From: Conidiobolus incongruus B7586
Lineage: Eukaryota; Entomophthoromycota; Entomophthoromycetes; Entomophthorales; Conidiobolaceae
Length of the DNA stretch: 21,610 nucleotides
NCBI GenBank assembly: GCA_000697335.1
Contig: JNEM01013429.1
Span: 1 to 21,610 of the forward strand
Direction: 5' to 3'
The notes below the pieces were generated by a model. The model made no database searches. It was given only the letters and a program-made list of their open reading frames with translations, and was not told the origin of the DNA. Shown in pieces: positions 1 through 9,494 of this stretch (positions are counted from its first letter, which is position 1; each line of letters begins with the position of its first letter). The position numbers were made by a program, and so were the translations under genes.

Positions 1-1080
1 AAATTTTGGTAAATTTTATATAATTATCTTTTTTAGCAATATTATTATAAATCTAATAATAAGTAATAATTTTATATAAAATATTATTTTTTTAAATTAT
101 TTAAAAATTTGAAATAATTTTAAAAAGTTTGTAATTAACTGTTAATAATATTATATCAAAGGCTTTTGAATATTAAAATTTTTAATATAACTAATGAAAA
201 TATACTAATAATTGAATATATATAATTTAAAAAAATAATTTTCTGATATATTTTATATTAAGTTCATTATTTCAAATTTATTATTAATTTGAAAAATTTG
301 AAATTAAAAGATTTGCAATTGTTTTATTAAATAATAGTTTATAAAATTTAAATAGTAAGTTATGTATATTTATATAATATTAATATTTAAATATCGAAAC
401 CTTTATGATAATGAATATATTAAATTTGTCATTAATATAAGATTATTTGTATATTATATTTAAAGCAGAGTTATAACCTTTATTGGTTAATTTATATATA
501 TATAATTGATTAAATCTAAATTTAGATCATGTACTTATTTAATGAAAAAAATAAATTAAAAAAATAAATTGATATTATGTTATACAATGTCATCAATGTG
601 GACTATTATAATTTGAATTATAAAATCAAAATTTTAAATTTTTATTTAATATATTAGCTTAGAGAAGCACTAAAAGCCAATGAAGATTCTTTATATGGAT
701 TAAGATATTGATTTAGAATCAATGTGCTCACATAACCGTTTTTATAATGTTTTATTAGATAATATAAACTATTTATCAATATAATTATAATATGCATATT
801 ACATCCTTATTTTCAAGCCAAAATATATTTCCAATAATAAATTCATTACACTTGTAAAGAAAGTATTTTAGTACAAATACAATCATTATATAAATTACCT
901 ATAATTCAATTTCTTATATATTAATACCTTCTTTTTTAAATAATTTATGATCATGCTGTTTAACTTTTTTAAGGTGAAACTTAAAATTTTTTACCAAAGT
1001 ATTAATTAGGTTAGTAAATCATCTATGCTTAATAAATTTATATAGAATTAAAGTATTAAAAATTTTAAATTAAAAAATAT
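1..1080. other. AT-rich DNA, no gene recognised
   Basis: All six frames are dense with stops and no family, RNA gene or repeat unit could be recognised. Only short A/T runs are seen. It may be old, decayed sequence, but nothing identifies it. Confidence 0.5.
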
Positions 1081-1452
1081 ATGTTTAATGTCTTAAGGAG
1101 CTTATTAGGATTGTAGCCTTTTGAATGGGTACTTTATCAAATATCTTTTATAAATTTAATTGCCAATTTTTTTTCAAGTAATTTTAAATACAGCTTTGGT
1201 AAAAATTTTATCGAATTATTTTGGCATAATGGAACCTAAAATATCAAATGCAATTTAAAGTTAATTTAGCCTTATGCCAATTCATTTATTACTAGTTTCT
1301 AGACGATTAAATGGTATGTTCATTTTGTTAGAATTCAATATTTTTTCAATATCGATGATTTCATTTGTTTATCTTTCATAATTATGTTGTGTTTTATATT
1401 AAGTTTTATAAATAAAGATGGTAGTTAGAAAAGTACTCAAAATATGATTTAG
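1081..1452 (+). pseudogene. Possible relic of a multi-span membrane protein
   Basis: One frame starting at ATG 1081 runs about 123 codons with five internal stops and no frameshift before stopping at 1450. The five internal stops are four TAG and one TAA, all reachable from CAA, CAG or TGG by C-to-T change on one strand. The readable stretches are hydrophobic: one span near codons 14-32 and another near codons 93-110 (FICLSFIIMLCFILSFI). A Cys lies about 20 residues before a WYVHFVR stretch. Spacing of this kind is loosely like transmembrane segments 3 and 4 of a rhodopsin-type receptor, but that is speculation. In AT-rich DNA about ten stops would be expected by chance in this length, so five is only a modest excess of openness. 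No intact relative is in the window. Confidence 0.22.
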
Positions 1453-2415
1453 TAAATTATTTATTAATCCTGCTCTTTAACGTATCGGGACTGTAGGTTT
1501 AAATAATTGAATCAATGAATGATATGGGATTTGGATAAAATCTAATAAAGAAAATAAAGAGAACAAAGAGTATCCTTCAATTATAGACTGACAAAGTCAG
1601 CTTAAAATAGAAATAATATTGGTTTAGCTATCAAACTGGAAGAGATGATTAATTTTGAAATACAACAATTAGTAAATTAATTATAATTTTTATTTTTAAC
1701 TGAAAACTGCACTAAAATTATTATATCAAATTTGAAATTTTTTTATCAATTGATAATATTCGCTTGAAATTTGTAAATGATTTTAAGATTGAAAAAAATA
1801 TCCAATTTAATATCAAAAGTTTTAAATAAATCATTGAAATAGTAAAAAAATATTAAAGATGTATTAATGGTTTCATTCATTTAATGAATCATTATAAATA
1901 TACTCATTTCTTACAAAAGTATACACTTATTTTGAGTTATTTATATATAATTTAATTTAATGTTAAATCAATAATAATCAACTATTTGCTTAATAATTTA
2001 TATTAATTAATACTTTTATATATTAAAATTTTTCAAAATCATTAATATAAATAAGAAAATATATTCAATTTTTTACTATTATGGATATTATGGAATTATT
2101 AATTCTTGAAAACAAAATTTTAAACTGATCAGCTCAAATAAATCGAAAATCTGAGTGAATTGTTTGATTCAAATTATAAATCAAAATAAGTTATGAGTAT
2201 TTCAATATTAAGCTGTGTTTAATAGAAAGATCATATTTTATAAACAAGATAAAGCTAAATATATAATATATAACTATTATTTCGATATAATAACTTGCAA
2301 AATCTATAGCAAACAATCATTTTTCTCAGTGATGTAATCAATTTGAGATCATGCCACAAAAATAATTCAATGTATTTATATAAATGTTTCAATATTATTA
2401 ATATATCAAATTGAG
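1453..2415. other. AT-rich intergenic DNA
   Basis: No coding frame or RNA gene could be recognised. A small inverted repeat (CTGAC-AAA-GTCAG, 1588-1600) is present and is too short to interpret. The last part is the upstream region of the gene at 2485. Confidence 0.5.
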
Positions 2416-2423
2416 TATAAATA
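2416..2423 (+). promoter_or_regulatory. TATA box of the small membrane-protein gene
   Basis: TATAAATA lies 61 bp before the ATG at 2485, a usual distance for a TATA element with a short leader. The surroundings are AT-rich, so chance matches are common. The position is what supports it. Confidence 0.4.
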
Positions 2424-2484
2424 GATACAATTCCTAGTCTAAAAATTAATAAATTTTGTGAAATAACTGAAAAATATTAGTGAC

Positions 2485-2889
2485 ATGGAAACTTATAGCG
2501 ATGATTTCAGCAGATTTACAACAAACAATTATCTCAATAAAGTTTATTTAATACCACTACATTTAAAACTTTTAATCAGTATTTTGGGTCTTGTAATCTT
2601 AGGTCTTTTGGTCCTGATTATTTTATTATGCACCAAATACAGATCAAAGCTTTTGAACAAAAAGAAAGTGAACAATCACGAAGTGACAGTTGCAGAATGC
2701 AACGGTATTAGTGTAGACCACAATATCGGTAATGATGGTGATTGGATTCAGACGAAATTACCGCCACCCCCAAGATATGAGAATTGTCCCAAATATGATA
2801 CTGGGTTGGGTGTCGGGAGACAGTTTGCAAATAATAATGGGATTAGTTATCCGCCCAGTGCTTTTACTAGTAAAAAATCTGTTAATTGA
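2485..2889 (+). CDS. Small single-pass membrane protein with a PPxY tail
   Basis: This is a single-exon frame of 134 residues with clearly better codon composition than its surroundings. An in-frame TAA at 2464 and no other upstream ATG fix the start. Residues 1-25 are a short polar N-terminus. Residues about 26-48 form one strongly hydrophobic helix rich in Leu and Ile. A basic stretch follows (CTKYRSKLLNKKK, 49-61), which by the positive-inside rule places the C-terminal tail in the cytosol. There is no cleavable signal peptide. The tail holds a proline run ending in PPRY (95-98), matching the PPxY signature bound by WW domains such as those of Nedd4/Rsp5 ubiquitin ligases, and a second YPPS (122-125). 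A WW-ligase adaptor or sorted membrane cargo is a reasonable inference but not shown. The family is not recognised. A decayed copy lies about 1 kb downstream, so the gene was once duplicated. Confidence 0.75.
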   Translation: METYSDDFSRFTTNNYLNKVYLIPLHLKLLISILGLVILGLLVLIILLCTKYRSKLLNKKKVNNHEVTVAECNGISVDHNIGNDGDWIQTKLPPPPRYENCPKYDTGLGVGRQFANNNGISYPPSAFTSKKSVN

Positions 2890-3105
2890 AGACTGAATTA
2901 TGTTTAGGTGATTATCGACTAAATTGGTGGTGGTCTAAAAATTAGCAATTAGTATCAATATCAGGTTAACTATTGTTGGATTTCAAAATTAAGCGTCAAT
3001 CTCAATTGGATAGTTAAGGCAATAGTATTTGATAGATTATAACATTCACTGGATCAGCTATTTAAATAATTTACTATCAACCATCTTATTATAAACCACA
3101 GCACC

Positions 3106-3237
3106 ATGGAAATTAGTATTAATAAAAAACACTTCAACATTGAAACAATTCTAAAATATTTTAAATTTTTGAAGATACAAACTGTTATTTCTATAACCTA
3201 TATTACAACAGTATATCACTTTTTTTACGAGAAGTGA
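3106..3237 (+). CDS. Very small ORF with a strong start context
   Basis: A 43-codon frame starts at an ATG in a GCACCATGG context, close to the Kozak consensus, and ends with TGA at 3235. The product is basic at its N-terminus (KKHF) and has a moderately hydrophobic, aromatic second half. It has no recognised relative. It could be a real micropeptide, a first exon, part of the 3' region of the preceding gene, or chance. Only the start context argues for it. Confidence 0.18.
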   Translation: MEISINKKHFNIETILKYFKFLKIQTVISITYITTVYHFFYEK

Positions 3238-3878
3238 AAATCTAATAGAATTCGACCCTAGTTGAATGAATACAAACGTTAAGGATATAGCTAAAGAAAT
3301 ACATGAAATTAAAATTAAAACTATCAGATTTTGACACTATTATCACCATTCTTTATATTCTATAATATATCAATCAACCTATCAATTACTTAAAAATAAG
3401 TATGCTATTCTTTTCAAAAATATTATTCTCATTAAAACAATATACAAGATGATAAAAACTAAAATTAATTATCCTTTTTAGATTTATGTTAAAATTATTC
3501 TTTTAAAATTTTATTAGTTTCATTCTAAAAATATCAATTTTAATTAGTTATTTAAAATTGATATCCTTTAATAACTGAATTATTAATTTTTTATATTCAT
3601 ATAATCAATTAATTCAAGCATAATTTGATATTTATCATTATTAATTTGAAAAGGTATTTTTTTATATACGAAAGAAAAATATTCAAGACTGGAAAAAAAA
3701 ACTTACAAGTCAAATTAATTATTGGTTGATAATTTAATAAAAATAATTATACAAAAACAATTGTATTAATTGTACTTTGAAAATCCTAAACCATCTTTAT
3801 ATAATTCCAAACCTTAAAAATATCTATAATTGAACAATATATTTGAAGACCAAGTCACTACAGCTTGAGACTCGGTAA
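3238..3878. other. AT-rich intergenic DNA
   Basis: No gene, RNA or repeat could be supported. The stretch separates the small membrane-protein gene from its decayed copy. Confidence 0.5.
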
Positions 3879-4238
3879 TTATATTCATCTCTTTCATTTC
3901 TACCACCAATATACCAATTCCTAGTCCTTTTATTAATTATAATAAATTTAGCAGTTAATACTCAGCATAATAATATGTATGAAACACAAACATAAATCGA
4001 TTATCAAAGAGGAAAGAGTCATGATCTGAAGGAGAATGGATGTAATCCAACCAAAGTAAATGATTGTGTTGATTATTGGAATACCTATGGATCTATAACG
4101 TAGAAATTGTCTCAATCATCACAGTGTGAGGATTGTCCAGAGTGTGATAATAGCATGTATAAGTAAGGAGCGTGACTAGGTGGTAGTGTTGTTACTAATC
4201 TACCTCGTATTATTACTGATGAGAAATGTAGCAATTAA
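3879..4238 (+). pseudogene. Decayed copy of the PPxY membrane-protein gene
   Basis: One frame of 120 codons follows the layout of the intact gene at 2485-2889. A hydrophobic stretch (QFLVLLLIIINLAV) comes first, then a polar/basic linker. Next is a stretch that aligns with the tail: KL....EDCPECD here against KL....ENCPKYD in the intact protein. The N-terminal part is missing or unreadable. Four internal stops are seen (TAA 3993, TAG 4101, TAA 4164, TGA 4173). Each can come from CAA, CAG or CGA by a single C-to-T change, and no frameshift is needed. The PPRY motif is not kept. It sits on the same strand as the intact gene, as a tandem duplicate would. The alternative is a diverged neighbour with spliced-out stops, but no matching splice sites were found. 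Confidence 0.55.
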
Positions 4239-4396
4239 ATCCAATTTTCTAAAAGTGAAGAACTGAGGTAAAAATTTGTATAACGTAATATTCCAATACA
4301 ACTAAGAATTATCATTCTCATTCGTATTGTTAAATATTTGCCATTTTCATTTATTCAATGGTTATGAATTAATCACAATATTCGTTGAAGAGTTTC

Positions 4397-4415
4397 AAAA
4401 ATTGATCCAATTTTT
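4397..4415. other. Stem-loop just past the TBCK stop codon
   Basis: AAAAATTG and CAATTTTT form perfect 8-bp arms around a 3-nt loop, 12 bp beyond the TBCK stop. It could mark the 3' end of the transcript, but A/T-rich arms arise easily by chance here. Confidence 0.25.
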
Positions 4416-4421
4416 AATAAT

Positions 4422-4427
4422 TTTATT
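4422..4427 (-). promoter_or_regulatory. Possible polyadenylation signal of TBCK
   Basis: On the minus strand AATAAA begins with the last base of the TAA stop codon (4429-4427). The hexamer is canonical, but AT-rich DNA supplies many such matches. Confidence 0.25.
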
Positions 4428-7290
4428 TAGTTAACTTCTGGCAAATGAATACACTTAGATAACAAAACATTAGGATTATCCCTATACTTAGGCTGAGTAT
4501 GGTACGCTGGAACTCCTTCACAAGTACACCACTCCGTATCGTTGGTACCGTCACCTTCTGAGATTTCGATCAGTTGATTTTGGACTTCGTGCCATCCCGT
4601 TATTCGGATGAGATGCGCAAATTGGTTGCGGATAAGACCGCTGACGAAGCCTTCAGTTGCTTGGCGATCGTCGCACATGAGGCCCATGATTAAGTTTTGA
4701 CTGTAGGGACGGAGAGTGTTTCCAACAACTTTCAGGAGGTGAGCGGGCTTGTCCAAGTGGAAGCTCTTCTTAACATGTCTGGAAAGGAATGCGGATTTCG
4801 GCCTCAGGTCCATAACGAATGCCCTTGATTGTACGTGACCCCATTCCCGAATGTCGACTATGGGTAAATGTACAATCTCTTCGGGAAATTCCCAACTGAC
4901 CCCTGATGGAGGATTTAAAGAGTTGAATAGTTCGACATCAAATAGAGATCGAGGTGTGGTAAGGTAATAATTGTCAGCTGTGGTCAAACAGAGCTCTAAA
5001 TCGATATCGAGGAATGCATCAGTCGATAGTGGAATTGTGCCTAGTTGTTCGCTAGTTAGGATTTGGTCCCTTAACTGTTGCAAGATAGCTAATCCCACAA
5101 GCCAGGGGTAAGTCTCAGATCTCGTTAGAATCCTATCCCACAGCAGTACGACCGAATCTATCGGAAACACATAAGCAAACATTGTATAAAACCAATTAAT
5201 CGCATACGCTTTGGGACCTAGACCCAACCTATGCAAATGATGAGCCAGGTGGGGATCATGAAAAGTTAACAGTTGCAAAAATACGCCAAGGTATCCCCAG
5301 AGGCCTTGGGAGTTGTTATCAGTGAAGAAGTCCTTCTGGTATTTGGCAATGAATCGTTGCATTGAAGCAAGTGCTAAAGACTCATCATGGAAATTGCAAC
5401 TGAGGAACATTGCAGCGAGGGAATCGACACCTTGCCAGTACACTAAATGGGGATTGTTGAGTTGCCAAGCTTTCAACAACCTCTTCAACTTCTGATGGCC
5501 TGTTGGCGATCCTAGCAACGGATGGTGCTGATGACATCGTATAATATCCATTTGCAACTGTCTGTCCGTAGCCAACGCTTGATCCTTGTCTATCTTATCA
5601 TACTCCAACAATTCCACAAATTCTACACCTAGCAAACTTGCCCAAACTTTGCCCCTCACTTGTGATGGAATACCGGATTTTGCTTGGATGTTGATTTCCT
5701 CTTTGGAACTGGGATACTGCGACAACAGATTTTGGAATAATTGTAAACGTGTGAAATTCAAATTAAAATCTTTTTGACTCGAAATTGACGAGATGGTATC
5801 CGATACATTGTAATTGTAAATGGGTTTGGAGAGATTTTTAGAAATATCTATAATATATATGAGAATACTAGTGGAATTAAACATGAATGGTATCTATTAC
5901 CTTCAGAATTGTCAAAATATACGGGACACTGTCTTAAATCTGATATTGAATCATTCTTATTCTGAATCAACTGCTCCAAATTTAACCTTATAACACTATT
6001 GGCATTAAACAATAGTGTAGGGTCCTGAGGCTCGGTATCCGACAGATTCGAATTAGTAGCTACCAGTTGAGGCAATGTCAGGATTGGAGGTAGACTAAAC
6101 TGTATTAAATTTCCCAAATCACCCCCAGCTAATTTCCACAGGTGGAAATACTGGGAAATTGGGAGTTTGAGGGTATTATCTTGGAGTTTGAGAGATGGTA
6201 GTATGGGGTAGCTGTCCCAACACTTGGGACGGTTATCAACCGAGCATTGCATTATTAAGGAATGAGATCTCAACTCGCCAACTGTAAATCTTTCACTAGG
6301 ATTAATTCTCAAACATCCCTTAACTAAATCCAAAAGTTGTTGAAGTTTATCAATATCTCCTTCGTAATTTTGCTCCAAATTGTTTAGAATTTCATCTATT
6401 CTTCGATTAAATTCTGTTATAGTGTCAGTATCTCTCATAAATAGTTTAAATCCCAATTTTAAACTTTGTTTGGAGAATGATTTTTCCACTTTGTAGAGTT
6501 TTTCCCCAGTGATTAACTCGAATAAAGTTGCACCTAGAGACCATATATCAGCCTAAAGAAATATTAACAATTTACAATTAAATATTATATGGTAATGGTT
6601 ACTTGTTGGTCGAAAGGCAATTCCACTCCAAAATCTTCATTATTAAATTTACTCAACTGTTTCTTTAAATAATAAGCAATAATCTCTGGAGGAGCATATT
6701 CTAAATCACTAAATAACGTATTAGATCTATAATAATTATTAACTATATATTAATTACATCAAAGGAAAAGGTGTCCTCACACCAAATCTGCATAACATAT
6801 TCCACCAATATCCCGATAATATCACATTGCCGTCCTCAACAAATATCTGATTGGGACTCAGCATTCCGTGAACAATTCCAAATCTTTTGAGATCTTCGAA
6901 ACCTCGCAATATTTGATTAATTAAATTGACTATTTGGTCGAAATGGTTATGGATGGGTTGGTAAGTTGATATTAAGTCGTTTAAATTTTTGCTAGGTAAA
7001 TTCTCAGCAATGATAAACATCCTACCTTCAAAGCTGTTAACATATCAACAATCAAGTATAAAAAATCATTTACCATGTTTTGATCTGACCATCTCAACCA
7101 ACGGCAACAGGTTAGGCGCCCTCAACTGTTGAAATTTTCCAAATTCGCCATACAACTGGTGTGGGATTTGGTCAATGACATCATCCAGAAAGAATTGTGG
7201 AGGTAGAAAAAACGGAAATATCGTTATATCGTAGTTATTACCCTTTTGTGGAGTTAAGGTATCCGTAACCGTGGTTGTATTGGGTACCAT
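4427..7290 (-). CDS. TBCK: TBCK: TBC-domain pseudokinase with rhodanese domain
   Basis: Five exons: 7290-7074, 7025-6758, 6708-6603, 6552-5901 and 5847-4427. The introns are 48, 49, 50 and 53 bp, all GTA...AG. The exons sum to 2664 nt, giving 887 residues against 893 recalled for human TBCK. Residues about 20-300 are a kinase fold: SKHGRMFIIAEN (70-81), HGMLSPNQIF in place of HRD (125-134), LSGYWW in place of DFG, APPE (167-170), ADIWSLG (198-204) and an Arg after NPSE (285). The catalytic Asp residues are absent, so it is a pseudokinase. WKLAGGDL links to the TBC domain (about 473-680), which keeps the Arg finger (R518 in QMDIIR) and the Gln finger (Q553 in YWQG), so Rab-GAP activity is possible. 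A rhodanese domain (about 742-845) has Cys806 near the active-site position. About 40 extra residues follow. ATG 7290 is directly preceded by an in-frame TAG. In animals TBCK is a FERRY-complex subunit linked to Rab5 endosomes, mRNA transport and mTOR signalling. Confidence 0.95.
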
Positions 7291-7951
7291 CTAGAAAAGG
7301 ATATGATTAAGAATGATTAAAATTTAATCAAAATTAAAACAAGAATTAAAGGAAGGAGTGAACATTAGAGAAATATGATAGAATATTTTAAACTATTAAT
7401 ATTATTATTGATCCACATATAATTTATTCTATTTTGAATTACCTCATTAAATTGTTTTTTTTTAATTTTGACTTGAATGAGGACTTGGGACTATTTCTCA
7501 TTTAAATAATTTTATATCATGTGATTATTTATGGGACTTGGGTATCTCATTTTTTCAATTTCATCAATAATCAAAAATAGAATAATTTTAGAATATTTAA
7601 TATTAAATTATAATATTTAATTGTATAATATATAATAATAGAATAACTAAGTTCTTGATTCTTTGGATATTTGAATATATTAAATTTTGTTGTAATATAT
7701 GAAATTTGATATATATTAAAATGAATAAAATTTATCTTCAAGATTTTAAGTGAGGATGAATAATAGAATTAAAAAAGTCAATAATTATTTTATTTGATTG
7801 ATATAAACAAAATATTATTAATAAATTTTTATTAAATAATATAATTATGTTTTGTTAAAAATTTTCAATTTTAATAATTTCAATTAATAATATTATTAAT
7901 ATAGAAAATAAAATATAACACCAATTTAATATTAAGAATATTATTATTTCA
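7291..7951. other. Intergenic region with the TBCK promoter
   Basis: No gene is seen. The region holds two similar short blocks: GGACTTGGG...CTCATTT at 7481-7503 and again at 7534-7553, 53 bp apart. It also holds the ATCATGTGAT site and a T-tract followed by CAATTTCATCAA (7550-7567). The part nearest 7951 is the 3' flank of the CDGSH gene. Confidence 0.5.
7516..7525 (-). promoter_or_regulatory. Shared upstream motif ATCACATGAT, TBCK copy
   Basis: On the gene strand this reads ATCACATGAT and lies 226 bp before the TBCK ATG. The same ten bases occur at 8889-8898 before the CDGSH gene. The core CACATG is an E-box-like sequence of the kind bHLH factors bind. A T-tract with CAATTTCATCAA lies 24 bp further upstream. 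Confidence 0.35.
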
Positions 7952-8606
7952 TTATAATAAATCTTCATAACTCAAAATTTGACTCGGTGTCCATCCACAA
8001 CTCTCACAGATTTTCAAACTGTCATTATGATTCTCTCTATTCTTGCAGTGATATTGATTCGTTAGGAAAGCTGTTGGTAAATCAGCATCTATACCAAATA
8101 TATTAGTAATTGGTGGTATATTTGTAAGATATATGGAAACTTACGACTACCGTCACATCGTCTATATATTTGTAAATATCATTAGTATCAATATAAATAA
8201 AATATTTGAATAAAACTTACGGAAAGTCCTTACTATATTTACAATGACAAAATCTAAAAACTCTTTTAGTGCCCACATTTTCGGGTACTTTCCATTTCAT
8301 AGGTTTAAAATTGGTACCTATGTGACTATCTAAATTCAAATTAATATATTATTATAGAAATTGGAGGATATTATTACTGTCACACCAAGGCCCGTTCTTA
8401 GATAGACCACAACGACATATTAACATAGTTTTACCAGCTTCTAATCCGTCGACTTTTAAAGTACCGTACTAAATAAGAGTCAGTAACATCTAACGAGTAA
8501 GTAATTAACTCATTACCAGAGGTATACAAGGTTTTAAATCTTCCAAATCTGGAATATTAATTAAGTGTTTTTGTTTTTCAGTTAAATCAGGTAAAGTTTT
8601 TGTCAT
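7952..8606 (-). CDS. Double-CDGSH iron-sulfur protein (CISD3-like)
   Basis: Five exons: 8606-8517, 8468-8378, 8329-8221, 8161-8145 (17 nt) and 8088-7952. The introns are 48, 48, 59 and 56 bp, and the exons sum to 444 nt, 147 residues. Two CDGSH motifs each supply the 3Cys-1His ligand set of a 2Fe-2S cluster: C48, C50, C59, H63 (WCDNSH) and C88, C90, C99, H103 (RCDGSH). Intron 2 interrupts the Asn codon of the first motif and intron 4 the final His codon of the second. Two tandem motifs in a short soluble protein are typical of the mitochondrial CISD3/MiNT group, with no membrane anchor as in CISD1/2. No clear mitochondrial presequence is visible. The C-terminal tail has H116, C117, C130 and C133 (CESCGW), a possible further metal site. 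The family acts in iron-sulfur and redox handling. It is transcribed in the same direction as TBCK, 661 bp upstream of it. Confidence 0.9.
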
Positions 8607-9494
8607 CTTTATATATTATACAAAATTGGTTACAATATTAGTTAATTTTTATTTTTATTTTTATTTGATTATTAAAATTGAATATAACACTGAAAAGAAT
8701 AGGGTATATATAATGTTCAGGACAATCAATTTATGGGAACCTCATTACTTAAATATTTGGCAATTCAAAATTCATTAAAATTAATTCGGGGCGATTTAAA
8801 TTCTGGTAAATGCATCCATTTTAACCGAGTTTAGGTCTAATGTCGAATTTATCAGTACATAGGATAAACTTGATATTTTGACCTAGTTATCATGTGATAT
8901 TATTAGTTTTAGAATTTTTTTTTTTCAAATTTGATCAATTTTCAAAATTCAAAAGATTATGAGAATCTTTAAAATTTTTGAAGAAAAAATTGTGACTTTT
9001 AAGCTAAATATGAAATCATAAAAGCTCAAAAAATGATTTTACCATATTTGCATAATCAGTAATTATAAATTAATGATAAGTTTGCATAAAGCCAACATCA
9101 TCAAATTATTATTATTATATAATTATTCCCAAACTAGATTTTAGAAAAGATAATTAATATAATGATTTCTATTGATAATTTAGGTTTCTAGTTTGTATCC
9201 CAAGTTAACCATTGTACAAAACATCATTTAATATATTTATTTTATGAAATATACTACTACTTAGGTTTCACCAAGATTGCGCAATTTAGTCCGTAATTTT
9301 TAATAGTGAATTCTTTGAAGGCATTGTTAATTTATTATTAATTCACAATTTATAATATATTTAAAATTGATTATATTTAATACTATATAATAAAAAAAAT
9401 ATCAATATTTTCTTTTCTAAACTTAGTAATATATAGTTTTAATATTTTTTATTTTGAAAATTTTTTATTAAATTGTTTAAATTTACTGAAGTAG
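8607..9494. other. Upstream region of the CDGSH gene, then AT-rich DNA
   Basis: The first 350 bp hold the likely promoter: AATGAGGTTCCCATAAA on the minus strand (8732-8748), similar to a block before TBCK, and the ATCACATGAT site. Beyond 8940 nothing recognisable was found. Confidence 0.45.
8889..8898 (-). promoter_or_regulatory. Shared upstream motif ATCACATGAT, CDGSH copy
   Basis: Identical to the site before TBCK, here 283 bp before the CDGSH-gene ATG. A T-tract followed by CAAATTTGATCAA (8920-8938) lies 21 bp further upstream, again like the TBCK side. Its role is inferred from this repetition only. Confidence 0.35.

Noticed and set aside
1588-1600. CTGAC-AAA-GTCAG palindrome as a binding site
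   Set aside because: Five-base arms are expected by chance in a window of this size, and no gene starts nearby.
5313-5777. Plus-strand open frames opposite the TBC domain
   Set aside because: They lie fully inside TBCK exon 5 on the other strand and have no protein-like features of their own.
5848-5884. ATG at 5884 as start of a separate TBC protein
   Set aside because: It lies inside intron 4. Splicing 5901 to 5847 joins the kinase-linker and TBC parts in frame, as in TBCK of other species.
6478-6492. Start of a separate protein near 6489
   Set aside because: The frame continues upstream without a stop through ADIWSLG to a clear acceptor at 6553, so it is an internal part of TBCK exon 4. 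The codon there is GTG, not ATG.
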